A stretch of 64,000 nt of DNA from Eudorina sp. 2006-703-Eu-15 (GCA_003117195.1 BDSI01000042.1:74986-138985), one strand, 5' to 3'; shown: positions 36,772 to 48,245, numbered from the stretch's first letter. Numbers and translations: made by a program. The notes: generated by a model not told the origin, from the letters alone.

Positions 36772-39700
36772 CTATACTCGGAATCCCCCCAGCAGGAGCA
36801 GGTCGGCCGCCGCTGCCCGCAACGGCCGCAGCACCCCCCGGATGCACTTGGCGACGGCCCCCACCACCAGCGGCGACACGCCCTGCTCCTCCATGTAGCC
36901 GAAGAACAGGTCGTAGGCCAGCGCCTAAGGGGCCAACGGACAGCAGCGGACACAGCAGGTGGGGCCCGGGGGGGGCAGCAGCAGCAGCAGCAGCAGCCGC
37001 ACGAGAGGTCAGGTCGCCCGGCCACGCCTACGGCGCGCCTGAGTAAGGCGGGGATTCGTGCTCCGAATCCGCACTTGCCGTACTGGAGGACGTGGCCTCC
37101 TTGGATCACCTTTTAATGAGGGGAACCCATTCGATGCTGTTTGCTCAACAGGACACCGCACCCAGGTTGGGGAGATCTCCTCGCGGGAGGGGGCTCGTCG
37201 ACCCACCTCTGCGGGGTCTTCCCAGCGGACCACCTGGTGGGTGGTCGGTCGGCCGGAATGGGGTAGCCGGGTCGCACCTCCGTCGGGCAGCCCCGCCGCC
37301 CTCCATCCCTCCCCCAACGGGCCTGCGCGCGCCAGGCGGCTCCGATTCCATCCTCAGGTCCAACGTCGCGCCACGGAGTACCTCGTTTCTTCCAGCGCGT
37401 GATGGGTCAGTCCGGGTTCGTTCCGGGCTGCCTGTACAGCTACCCCGCTGCCGCAACGCTCGCCTCCATCGCAGCAGTGCCGCCCCATACCCGCCCACCC
37501 ACCCTCCCTCCCTCCCTCCCTCCCTGCCCCCCTCCCTCACCTGCAACACCAGGTGCGTCAGCAGTATGCCCAGCGGTCGGGGCACCACTACCCCCACCCG
37601 CCGCATCCAGCGGCTGCAGTACCCCTCCAGGATCAGCAACGGCGCCTGAACCCAGAAGAAGAACGTCCATTTCCACCCGAGTTTGTCACTGCGCCCAGGG
37701 AGGGAGCGAGAGAGGGATATAGGAAGTTGGTAGACAGACGGCTGTCGCCGTGGGCTGTCACCGATGACCCGCGGGGTCCGCTGTAACATCCTAATAATAA
37801 AAGAAATACCTTAGTAGCGAGTTCAAGAAACACGAGCCGACGGCGATGGGCGCCCCGGGGTGCGAGTGGGTGTCCGCGAGAAGAAGACGCACTGCGGCTG
37901 CGGTGGGCAGCCCCCTGACCCACGCGCCACGACACGGCCCCATCCCTCCACTTCTCAGCCCTCCTCCGGACCCCACCCCCCCACTCACGATCCCGTCAGC
38001 AGCCAGGCCATGTACTCGTGTACCACACCGCTCACGAAGAAGACCGCACTCAGCCCCAGGAAGCGCCGCCACACGCTGGGCCGCCGCTGCTGGTCCTGCT
38101 GCTGCTGCTGCTGCGGCGGCGGCGGCAAACGATCAGCTTTTTGGTTGCCATTCGCCAAGGGCTGCGACTGCTGCGTCTCAACGCGAATTGTGGCTGTAGC
38201 TGCAGCTGCCGGCGCGCAATCGCCGCCTGCCTTGGTGGCGGGACGAAGTGCGGGGTTGATGAGCGAGCCCTCCACGATGGTGTCGTACAAGACAGTACGG
38301 AGGACTGAAGTGATGGGGATGTTCCATCTGCGCGCCCAAAACTCCGCCAGCGAGGCGCTCTGTGGGCGCCGGGGCACAGCGCCGGAGGCGCGCCTGGCGG
38401 CTTAGCAGGCTGGGGCGGGAGCCGTATGCTGGGGTGCGGCTTAGGGTGACCGGGCGCAAGCCCACAAGCACGGATCTCCCCGGCAACGGCAATACCGCGA
38501 CTGCAGGACCCCCATTCCGCGCAGCGACCCACGCCTGCCTCACGTTGACATCCGTCCCCGAGTGCGAAACTCGCCCATCCAGGACCAGCAGGGACCCACG
38601 CAATCCACGCTATGCACGCTATGCATGCTGTGCATGCTGTGCATGCTGTGCATGCTGTGCATGCTGTGCACCCGGGGCCTACCAGGTAGGGCTGGTCGAA
38701 GGTGGGCAGCACAGTGAGTCCCAGCGCGCCCACCACCAGAGCCGCGGGTCCGTCCATCAGGATACCCGACATGAAGTAGGTGATGAAGGCTGGAGCATGC
38801 GCAGTACACCATACGGCAAGGGTGGGGAGGGTTGTGGTGCCAAGAGTCAAGAGTCGAGCCCTAAAGGAGGGCCAGGCCACGAGCCGAACAGCCGGTGGCC
38901 TGCACGTGATGCCCGCTCTCTCCCAGCATACCGCACACCTCTTCAATTACCCCTTCTGACACGTGAGCCAGCGGCGGGGTACACGACCATTGAGGTACTG
39001 AATTAGCTACCCGGTGGTCAAACCTAAACCCATCCCACCCTACCCTTCCCCACCCACCTACCCACCCACCCACCCACCCACCCACCCACCCACCCACCCA
39101 CCCACCCACCCACCCACCCACCCACCCACCCACCCACCCACCCACCCACCCACCCACCCAGTATTGACTCCTGTGCCACGTATCGGTTCCCCAATCCATA
39201 CCACCCACCCACCCACCTACCCAGCAAGTAGTGCTTTATCACGACGGGCATGACCTCACGATACTCCATGTATGACAGTACGGCGACCGTGAGGAAGCCT
39301 GTCTTGGACGAAGCGTGGAGGTCACAAGGGCAGGGTGGCGGGTCATGTGTGCCGGCGCGGGCACCGGGACAGCGGACACCAGGACCGGCCAGCTGGCGGA
39401 CGAGCGACTGACCGACTTGGCATGACCGCATGACCGCATGGGGTTACAAGACTGCTAGCGACAGCCATATTTTGTACCATATTCTGCTGAACGTGCGAAA
39501 TGCTAATCATGAGGCCGCAACCAAGGTGCGCGACGCCGCGCCACGCAACGCAACGCAACGCAACGCGGCCGCACCCGTCTTGACGAGCAGTCGGGCCACC
39601 AGCTGGGCGCCCGAGCCCGCGGAGTCCTGCAGCCGTCCCTCCGGCCCGGCCTTGCTGCGGGAAACTGCACCACGGGACAGCAGGCGGCAAGCCGGACAAG

Positions 39701-40772
39701 AAGGGCTTCTGCGGCGCCGTAACGCGCTGTCCGGTCGGGTCCGGCCAGCAGGCAGCGTCCAGCAGTTCAAACCATGGCGCCACGGCCAGGGCGGGCGGTG
39801 GGTGTGACCGGGTTGGGCCGGTCGTGGGCCGGTGGAGGGGCAATCAGAGGAGTTTGTCACGCCGGCGCGGTACGCTGGCGGGGGAGGATCGCCGCAGCAG
39901 GCAGTCCGCGTTATTTTATTAGCAGCGGGGCCCAGCGGGCAGCTTGTCGAAATCGCCCCGTGGCGACCCGATGGGGTGTGGGTGCATGGGCAGGGCGCTG
40001 ACCCAGGGGACGGTGCGCGCCAGCTTGTTACCCCTGCGCCCCTCACCTGGTTGGGGGAAGATCGGCAACATGAGGCTTCCCGCCATCTGGGCCACTGTCA
40101 TGGACTCCTGCGGCGGCGGCCCGCGACGTTCAGTGCCAGGGGTGCCGAAGGCTTAATCGCGGGCGCAGGTGCCAGGAGGCTTAAGACGCGACCACACAGA
40201 ACCAAAGAGCCCAGCTGCGGTGGTTGCGCGACACCGCAGGTCCGTTTTACCGGTCCCTGACCACTGCCTTGGTATTATTTTGATGCAAGGGGGGAGGAAC
40301 TTTGGGAAACAGCCAGCCCACAAATGACCCACCCATAGACAGCACATGGACATCCAGCGAAACCTCACCCGTAACGGGGCTCTCCCCCAGCAAAACGCAA
40401 TAACCTGGGGTATTTAAATTACAATACAGTAAGTGTCAAATCCGGGCGTGTAGGTTAGTGCCTCAAATGGCAAGCAAGGCGCTACCACCGTAACAAAATA
40501 TCGCGTCATACCTTGAATATGCATATCCAGCTCAATATAAAGATTGTGCAAAAGACTTGAAGCGGCTCCGTGTCTTTGTCAAAAAACCAAGGGCACGCAA
40601 CGTCGCACAAGAAGATAGGAACTGATGCTAGTATTCGTGAGGTACCGAGTGGCAAACGCGCAACGACATATTTCACCCATATTGCGAAAACTGTGTGCAG
40701 GGCGACAAGCACCGCGATGCGAAACCCCGACGATGTATCCGTGTGAAAGACTGGCGGCCTGACGAATTCCAT
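36772..40772 (-). CDS. wax-synthase-like MBOAT acyltransferase, paralogue B
   Basis: Nine exons, in transcript order: 40512-40772, 40369-40404, 40047-40107, 39575-39664, 39221-39298, 38683-38789, 37989-38359, 37541-37688, 36772-36924. All phases close and the product is 434 residues. Key segments are SWICIFK at the end of exon 1 and the 12-residue micro-exon VIAFCWGRAPLR (88-99). Next come GILMDGPAAL, TFDQPYL, AEFWARRWNIP (217-227) and FFVSGVVHEYMAW with the probable catalytic His325. GWKWTFFFWVQAPLLILE and ALAYDLFFGYMEEQG follow. The fold is a multi-helix ER membrane acyltransferase. Where paralogues A and C and the wider family have FWGRRWN, this protein has Ala220 in place of Gly. A Gln-rich loop lies before the His helix. 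Exon lengths match paralogue C almost exactly, so the two arose by duplication. Exon 4's acceptor was chosen by phase. Confidence 0.88.
37716..37739 (-). repeat. partial match to dispersed intronic element
   Basis: In the sense of paralogue B this reads GTCTGTCTACCAACTTCCTATATC, and it lies about 30 bp before the exon 8 acceptor. It matches only the 3' half of the dispersed element, so it may be a remnant or coincidence. Confidence 0.45.
37751..37803 (+). mobile_element. LINE-like 3' end with (TAA)n tail in paralogue B intron
   Basis: GGGCTGTCACCGATGACCC, then GCGGGGTCCGCTGTAACATC, is followed by CTAATAATAAAAG. The 36-bp core is nearly the same as at 24667-24723. It sits antisense in intron 7 of paralogue B, only about 60 bp from exon 8. 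Confidence 0.68.
38608..38670. repeat. 9-bp GCATGCTGT repeat
   Basis: About six units of GCATGCTGT lie in intron 6 of paralogue B directly beside the exon 6 donor. The Cys-Ala and Met-His-Ser frames through it are spurious. GCATGC is self-complementary. Confidence 0.9.
39051..39160. repeat. (CCCA)n microsatellite in paralogue B intron
   Basis: About 27 CCCA units, with a further short run at 39205-39220, lie in intron 5 of paralogue B. In the transcript sense this is (TGGG)n, a strong quadruplex-forming sequence directly downstream of the exon 5 donor. Confidence 0.95.
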
Positions 40773-41967
40773 ATTGCTGTTGTCATGTGATGATGGCGTT
40801 CTGTATGGTATAATGTTTTTCAGTGGACAGCTCTGTTGACCGGACGATGTAACGGCCGGATCCGAACGGATCGAAATACGGCATCATGCAACTTGGGCGA
40901 GTTCAAGATCATCCACTCTGCATCCATATCATGTGATCTCTGATCGTGACCTGGCGCGGCAGCGGCAATGCCAAGCATTTCAACAATGACCACGTCGCGC
41001 GGACCGCAAGCCACTTGGACCTTACATCGATGGCGCACACCCAACGCCATCGTAAAGCACTGATCGCGTCGCGATGCAGACCCCCTCCTGGCCAGGCATG
41101 CGACATGCTACGACTGCACCTAAAGCAAGCGCGCACTGTACAACCTGCCCAGCCCATCACCGCGGGGTCGGGCATGCACCGCATCCGCCACGTATTCCGC
41201 ACTCTGCTAAACACACACCGACCTACGGCGACTTGCGAACCGAAGGACCTTTCGCCTGGTGCGGCTATGAAATGCACAAAACCAGATGACCTCCTCGCAT
41301 CTCAGGTCACGAATACGTCCGCACTGCCCGTTCGGTTGGCTATAGGAGACCACGCCGGGATAAATGCAAAGCAAAAATGGCACACACGCACACATGAAGC
41401 CGGGAACATGAAGGGCAGCACCCGCTTTCTTCAGTGTCTGTCCCGTCCTACGGTACCAACTACCAAGTCGACGTCCCGGCGCAGCCGACCCACCAAGCTA
41501 GCTGCCAACGGGAAGCTCCTCGCGGTGGTCCCCGACCTGCCAGGAAGACACAAATCCGCGCGCCGGCCGCACCCGCCGGCATGTGTAACCATCGGCACAA
41601 CAAACACAACACCAGAAGTTTTCAGCAGGTAGCCACAACCACCACCAACAAAAGCTTCTCGGCGTCTCGATATCTCCAAATTGCGAAGTAAGTCCCAGGC
41701 ACGTTGCCATTATCAAACCGGAAAGAAACACAACCACGACCCGGATATACCGCCTCGGACGTCCGATCCTTTCGGAACGTATCCGGCGACGGGCGAGCTG
41801 ACTCTTAGTGGGGCCATTGTTGAGCGCGGGCGCCTCTAAAACCCTGCTTGAGGAGTGGGCATGGGCACATATCCGGCATTCAGCTGCCGCATGACCGTCG
41901 CATGGCACGCACTCCCGCCTTGCCAGTTGTCACCGACACCCACGCTGCAAAGGCAAGCACTTCCTTG

Positions 41968-42046
41968 TTGGGGCCCCGCGGCATTGGGGCCCCGCGGCAT
42001 TGGGGCCCCGCGGCATTGGGGCCCCGCGGCATTGGGGCCCCGCGAC
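41968..42046. repeat. 16-bp repeat of palindromic unit
   Basis: Five units of GGGGCCCCGCGGCATT are arranged head to tail. Each contains two self-complementary blocks, GGGGCCCC and CCGCGG, so both strands can form repeated hairpins. It is intergenic. Confidence 0.95.
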
Positions 42047-42469
42047 AATTCGTTCCCTTGCCGGAGCAGCCGGCCGTTCCCTCGCCGACAGACCGTGCGG
42101 CCCCGACCAACACCTCGAGGCCTCGACATTCCCAGCCCAACTGTTACGCCTCCAACCTCCGACCTGCAAGCGCTGCATGACACACACACGGCCTCTGCCG
42201 CGGCCGGTCCACCCGGGGACCGGGTCAGGGACCGGGACCGTGCAGTGACGGCAGCCTTCAACCCCAAACATGGCCCTGTCCCCCCGCGTTGTGCATATGG
42301 GTCCCCGGACAGCATCCTCTTCCGTGACAATGAAGCCGCCGCTCAAGAATGTGCGCCGTTTACCCGCCCGACCCACCGACCCACCGGCCGACGCAAGGCC
42401 GACTGCGGAACGGGACCGTCACCCAGTCGGCGGAGCACGCGTGAGCCCACAACCCACAACCCCACGACC

Positions 42470-42660
42470 CCACAAATCCACAAATTCAAAAATGCACAAC
42501 CCCCCAAATCCACAACCCCCCAAAATAACGAATTTGCAAATCCACAACCTTCCAAATCAACGAATCAACGAATCCACAAATCCACAACCCCACGCATTGA
42601 CTAATCCACAAATCCACAACCCCACGCATTGACTAATTCACAAATCCACAACCCTCAAAC
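42470..42660. repeat. AATCCACAACC-type degenerate repeat
   Basis: The stretch is built from AATCCACAA and AACCCC words. It includes one 32-bp unit present twice in tandem, containing CACGCATTGACTAAT. Composition is markedly poorer in G than the flanks. Confidence 0.85.
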
Positions 42661-43281
42661 CCTACGGCCCTGACACGCCGCCCCTCCATCCGGGGCACCT
42701 TGACAGCCCCATGTACGACAGCCCCATGTACGACAGCACGAAGGCATCCCCTGGCTGCCAAGCAGAGCGCGCCGACAACCTTACTTGGTACATCCGCTGA
42801 CCTCGCGCTGGCAGGTCAAGCCCCGCCACCCTCCACCCTCCACCCTCCACCCTGGGGCCCAGCGGCCCTTGCCACCGCCGGACACCCTGGCCGCATGCCC
42901 TGGCTGTCGGATACCGAGGCCACTGCACCTACCACTCCCACGGGAAATGATGCGACGGTTCGCCGCCGTCATGGGTATATGGCCATCATCGACCCGCCCT
43001 GACGTCGTTGCGTTAAGCTGCTGGATTTTGCAGTGGCTGCCTTGCCTTCGTGAAATCTGTACGGCAGCCGGCTGCAGGGCTGTGTGCTTAAGCCCTGGTG
43101 GTGTGTGTGGTGATGGGGGAGCCGTACAGGACATTGGTGGTGGCGGGGGAGAGGTCAGCACCTGTGTGTCGCCGCGCGCCAACCAACAAGGAGTGCGACC
43201 GTCTCCCGTTGGCGGCTCCTCCTGGTCGCACTCCTTGACCCGCCGGCTCCTGCGCGCCGGCCGCTGCTGCTGCTGGTGCTG

Positions 43282-46200
43282 CTACTTGTGCTGCGGCTGC
43301 AGCTGCACGGCCAGGCCGGCCGGCAGCAGCGGTTGCAGCGGCGCCATGAGGGCGCAGTAGCTGGCACTCACCTGCCGAACCACCCGCGCGGCGAGGTCCG
43401 TGTCGCTCTCCACGAACCCGAAGAACAGGTCGTACGCAACCGCCTGTTGGAAGTGCCGTACGACAATCAATCATCAGGACGGGGCCACGGCACGCAGCAG
43501 CACGGGGTTCAGGGCGGCAAAGGGGGATTTCAAAACTCAACACAGGCCCGGAACGAACCGGCGCACACCCAGCACACATGGAAAGGGGGGCAGGGCCCGA
43601 ACTGGGTGGACAGCTTGACACCGGCCTGCGGAATGGCCGCTTGGACCCGTGGAATCGGGGGTGGGGCTGAAGGGGTCCAGGTTGGCTGCAGCGAATGCAG
43701 CGGGCATGGCCATCCCCCACCCCAGGTCTCCAATAACTTCCTAAACCCCCGGGCCCACTTCGGGTTCCTATCCCCCCTCCTCGCCCCCGGCCCCCCCGCC
43801 CCCACGGGCCGCGCAGGCCCACCTCCAGCAGGATGAGGGTGACGCAGATGGCCAGCGGGCGGGGCAGCGAGATGCCCCACCGGCGCAGCCGCTGCAGGCA
43901 CATCGCCTCCAGGGTCATCAGCGGGGCCTGGAGGCAGAAGAAGAGGGTCCATTTCCAGCCCACGATGCCGCTGCGGGGGGGCGGGGACGACAAGGGCGGC
44001 GCCGGCGGCGTGTGGGGGCGGGCGGCCATTGGGGGTTGGGGTGGGGGCGGTGTGGCTGCGAGGGAGGGGGGAGGCAACGGTCGAGGCGCGCGAGCTCCCG
44101 TGCAGGGCGTGCGGACGGGGCTGCCTGGGCGGATGCCAATCGGAGGAAATGGGCGTCTTAAGAGTGTGGTAGACATGCGGTACTATTGCTCCGCGCCAAA
44201 GCGCTTGACGGGTTCAAATCCGTTCCCTCCGAATGTCGTACGGCGGGCACGGCTGCGTTCGCGCCTTCCCCCTCCTAGGTGCTCGCCGCCCGGCTGGCCG
44301 CGTGGCCGGCCGACCGACCCATCGGCCCCTCGCCACTCACTCGGGCCGGACCAGCCAGGCGATGTACTCGTGGATGAGGGCGCTGACCAGGAACGTCGCG
44401 TGGAGGCCCCACTGCCGCCTCACCAGGGGGGGACGCTCCCGCGACTGCTCAGGCGGCGGTGCTGCCGGCTCTGCCGCCCCCCCCGGCGCCTGATGAGCCG
44501 GCGCCGGGCCCTTACCGTTGCGGCCGTTCTGAGCTCGCTGCTGAGGGGTGGCTTTGACCGAGGACTCGGGCTGGGGCACCCGGCCGGCGGCCGCCTCCGG
44601 GCTGACAAGCGAGCCGTCCACAACCGTGTCGTACACGACCGTACGGAGTACGGATGTAGTGGGGATGTTCCACCTGCGGCCCCAGAACTCGGCCAGCGAG
44701 GCGCTCTGCGAGCAGCAGGGGGTCGAGGCACACGAGGCGGATGAAGCCTTCACAAAACCCTCTGTCCCGCCTACCCGTTCCCACAATACCATTCTCACCT
44801 CCTGCAAGGCGCCGTGGACGTGAGCCTTGCAACCCACTGCCCGAGCGCACAGCGTGGCGCCGTCAAGCAAGCGGTCCGGAGTACGGTACAGAACAGCCCA
44901 GCACCCTTCCATCCCAGGCGGCTGCGTCTTCCCAGGTGCCACAGCCGCATGGCCCTACCCTAACCCCCGGTGTCCCCCGTCCCCCGCCCACCATCCAGGG
45001 CTGGTCGAAGGTGGGTATGACCTGCAGCCCCATCGCCTCCAACGCCAGCGCTGCGGGGCCGTCCATGAGGAAGCCCACAAACGCGTACAGACCGAAGGCT
45101 GGCGGGAGTTCGCGAAAGGGGCCAGGGGCAGGGGGCGACGCGGTTGGAGCGCGAGGGGGGTATGGATTGGGGAACCGAGCGCGAGGGGGGGGGGCAGGGA
45201 CAGCGAGGCCGAGAGGCGAACGCGGAACGCAGCGCGGCCGGCCCCCCCCCGCCCCCAAACGCACCACAACGCGCTATTGATCAGATGTACTGCTTCTGGA
45301 AGACTCCAAGGGCAAGGGCAAAGGCGAACCCGGAAAGCAGAGACGGTTGGGCACTTGGGCTGCCACACGACGACGCTCTCAGAGGCGGCCGGTTGGAGTG
45401 AACGACGCGCCGTACGCTGTGGTTCCGTAGCCGCACTCGCGGCGGCCTACCCCACCCACCGTTGGTTCTTCACCGGACCTCTGCTCTGGCAGCAGCGCAG
45501 TATGAACATGTCTTACACCTTTCCTACAAGCCTGAAACCCCCCCACCCGGGCTTGCTTTCCGCTTCGACCCTGCCCCGCCCCAGCCGCGTCCCGCCCCGC
45601 CCCAGGCTCCCGCCCCGCCCCCCACAAAATGAAGCAGCAGACGGTGGTAGTAGGAGCCCGAGCTCATGTGTGTGCACCCACCGTAGGTGTAGTGCCTCAG
45701 CGCCCCCGGCATGGAGGGGCCGTGCTGCAGCACCACGTAGACCACCACGCCGAGCAGCACTGCGGGGCGCGGGCCGGGTGAGGTCGGCCTGTCGGAACCT
45801 CAGTTGTGCCGCGGGTGGGCCAGCTGGGTCGCGGGTGGGCCAGTTGTCAAGGCTCCCCCCGGGGCCGGCGGGATGGGGTGGGGACATTCGAGGTCTGAGG
45901 AAAACGCGGCCAGGGCCCGGCCGCCTTGGTGACAGGCAACCCGTCTGTCCAGGCCGTCACCCGGCTGGCCCCAGCAGTCCGTCCACGCGTGTGGGGACAT
46001 CCAGCCGCGGGGCTGCGTTGCGCGCTGGTGGAGTCAAGGCTGATGCGCGGCCACATCCCCATGCCGTTGTCTGTCTACGGCTTCTCTTACTACGGCTTCT
46101 TTCCCAACGGCGTCTCTTCAACGGCGTCTCTCACTGCGGCTCTCTATCGCGAGAGGTAACCTGAAGCTGTCCGCCCCCCACCCGCCCACAACCACCCAAA

Positions 46201-47593
46201 ATGGTCACTCCTCCGGTTGTACGCCGCCGCCTAAGCCACACCGCCCCCACCCGCTTACCGGTGGTGCCGCGGTGTCGTCGCAGACCCGGGACCTCACCTC
46301 CCCGCGCGACCCCCAACACGTGCTGCGGCCCACACACGACCCACACCCCACGCCACCCGTAGCCCCACTCACATTGCCCATCCCCTGCCCCTGGCAGCAG
46401 CGCAGTTTGAAATGTCTACCAATTTCCTATACCCCCTGCCCACTCAGCACAAGAAGCAGCCCTCGCCCTGCCGCGCACCCACCGATCTTGGCGAGCCACC
46501 TGGAGGCCATGCCGGTGCTCGAGCCCGCGGAGTCCCGCATCCGCCCCCGCGGACCCGAAGACCCGCTGCGCTCAGCTGCGGGAATTTATGGGGTGAACGG
46601 GTAGGTAGGTGGGCCACCGGCAGCTCATAGCGGTAATCGACCCAGTAAGCAACCGTGTGGGAGAGGCGGAGAGAGATAGCGAGAGAAAGAGCGACAGAGA
46701 GAGATTGCTTCCTGGCACTCAAGTGCTTGCGTGCCTGCCCGTCGCTTCCCAGTCGGTAGCCCACAGTGGTCGGCAGCCCACACGTAGCCTGACCCACATC
46801 ACCGCTGCGCGCTGCCCGATCCGGTCACAGCCCCTACCACCTCCCGCTGCGCCCGCCCGGTCCATGGGTCCATGGCTGGGCGCACACGACGAGGTGATGC
46901 GGGTGGTACGAATGGGTCGCAGCTTGTGCACAAGTTTGTCAGGCGTCGCGAAAAGGCGGGGCGCTCTCGTGAATGGAGGGCAGGACCAGTGCTCACGTGG
47001 CCGGGTGAAAAGCGGCAGGATGGTGAGGGCGGCGATCTGGGCCACCGTCATGGAGTCCTGCGGAGGTTTCGGGTGGATGAAGGTTAAGGGTGAAGAGGGA
47101 GGGCGCCGGGTGGGATCAGGGGCTTTGGGTCGCATTGCGTGCCGTGCAGTGGTGCGGCAGTGAACGGCTCACCAGTCGCCACGCGGTCCCTTACCTGCAA
47201 CGGAGGTCGGCCCCAGCAGAAAGCCAGCACCTGACCACGATATCAGCAACATGTATGTCACCGATTTGCAGGCTGCGATACAGGAGTTAAGACAGGCATC
47301 GACTCAAAGCGGTAAAGACCAACCCCGCTTACTTTGAATGTGCATAACCATGAAAAGATGAATGCTGTGCTTAAGCGCTGCACTACCTCCCCGTCGATGC
47401 TGAAGACCCATGGGCAAACTATGTTCACAGCGAAAACTGGCAGCGCGAGAAGCACTCTTGAAGCTCCAAGTGGCCTAGAAGCTACCCCGTATTTAATCCA
47501 AGCAGCTAACAGGACGTAAGTCAGGCCAATGCCCGCTAGGCGAAGACTGCACGGGATACCAGTATCGAGAAAGGGCGGATCAATTTGCAACAT
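43282..47593 (-). CDS. wax-synthase-like MBOAT acyltransferase, paralogue C
   Basis: Nine exons, in transcript order: 47333-47593, 47195-47230, 46997-47057, 46483-46575, 45682-45759, 44992-45098, 44341-44705, 43823-43970, 43282-43443. Product 436 residues. Exon lengths equal those of paralogue B except exons 4, 7 and 9, and all phases agree. Marks are SWLCTFK, the 12-residue micro-exon VLAFCWGRPPLQ, GFLMDGPAALALEAMG and TFDQPWM. AEFWGRRWNIP (218-228) carries the canonical Gly, and FLVSALIHEYIAW holds the probable catalytic His324. GWKWTLFFCLQAPLMTLEAM and VAYDLFFGFVES follow. The last exon contains a donor-like CAG|GTGAGT. I read through it because the following residues align with the end of B and reach a stop after 35 residues. 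Likely an ER membrane acyl-CoA:alcohol acyltransferase; substrate not deducible. Confidence 0.88.
45481..45530 (+). repeat. dispersed intronic element, copy 2
   Basis: Reads CTGCTCTGGCAGCAGCGCAG, then TATGAACATGTCTTACACCTTTCCTAC in separate words. It lies antisense in intron 5 of paralogue C. Its 5' half is the most typical of the family. Confidence 0.75.
46391..46436 (+). repeat. dispersed intronic element, copy 3
   Basis: Reads CTGGCAGCAGCGCAGTTTG, then AAATGTCTACCAATTTCC and TATACCCCC. It lies antisense in intron 4 of paralogue C, about 50 bp from exon 4. Two copies of the family thus occur in one gene. Confidence 0.75.
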
Positions 47594-48245
47594 GATTGAG
47601 AATTTTAGAGCAGTCCTAAATATCTTACGTATTTAGCTGAAAACATTGACGATATGTGTGATGGTATGAGTAAAGTCCTGGCTGCGCTGGTACAACTGTC
47701 AACCACTGTTGACCCTTGACTAGAAGACCCGTCAACGTGTTCTCACATGTGGCACACTAGCGCTAAGTCGTCGATGTAAGCTTCATAACTTCCAGAGTCT
47801 GGGTGCCGATGATATGGAGGGCAAAGCTTACCGTTGGATTCAGCCCGTCACCACCTCAAGCCTGAGTCCAAGGTTCTTCATCACAACGCCGGGTTATAAC
47901 GGATATTGCGATGTATGGTTCAAGGGGATGTGGTCCACCGTTGTTGTGTACGACACTTGTTCAAGTCATTTGGGTTCGAAGGATACAGCAGCCGCTTTGT
48001 AGAGCGGTGATGGCAACGCTCACGCAGGCCGATCCGAAGGGGACACCTGTATGTTGATGCTCTTTGCTGCAAAGTCGCAACTGTAACTTTTCAACCACAC
48101 CGCTACGTTAGGTGCTTTCAGGTGATCCAAATTATTGATATAAAAGCCTTGGCATTCGTTAGCAATGCATACGGGAGCTCTTGGGCGTTGCCCAGCAAGG
48201 AGCTCGAGAGGAGGAGCAGTCCGTGACGACGTTTCCAACAAGCGA
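47594..48245. promoter_or_regulatory. divergent intergenic region, paralogue C and ValRS
   Basis: These 652 bp between opposing start codons are A/T-rich relative to the window and must contain both promoters. The low-GC zone also covers the first exons and first introns on both sides (about 47300-48570). No specific motif stands out. Confidence 0.5.

Larger units (their letters stand above)
40773..43281. other. intergenic region between paralogues B and C
   Basis: About 2.5 kb separate the start of B from the stop of C, and it should contain the promoter of B (A/T-rich down to about 40850). Open frames up to 249 codons on the plus strand show no known domain, and several run through the tandem repeats at 41968 and 42560. 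I see no transposase, integrase or RNA gene. Confidence 0.5.

Noticed and set aside
40946..42604. Plus-strand ORFs of 228 and 249 codons between paralogues B and C
   Set aside because: No domain, no splice support, and the second runs through the 16-bp repeat; composition resembles intergenic sequence.
43358..43372. CAG|GTGAGT donor inside the last exon of paralogue C
   Set aside because: Reading through aligns with the end of paralogue B and reaches a stop soon after, and no suitable downstream exon was found. RNA data could overturn this.
44142..44230. tRNA-like stretch with GGTTCAAATCC and a near-complementary acceptor stem (GGAGGAA / TTCCCTCC), in paralogue C intron 7
   Set aside because: The T-stem has two mismatches and I could not form convincing D and anticodon arms. 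At most a degenerate tRNA or chance; a covariance-model scan would settle it.
45481..45530. Resemblance of GGCAGCA...AATTTCC in the dispersed element to the 5' part of U6 snRNA
   Set aside because: Only short words agree, and the intervening ACATATACTAAAATTGG core of U6 is absent.
44827..46164. 445-codon plus-strand ORF
   Set aside because: It crosses exons 5 and 6 of paralogue C on the opposite strand together with introns and two dispersed elements; it is a GC-rich shadow frame.
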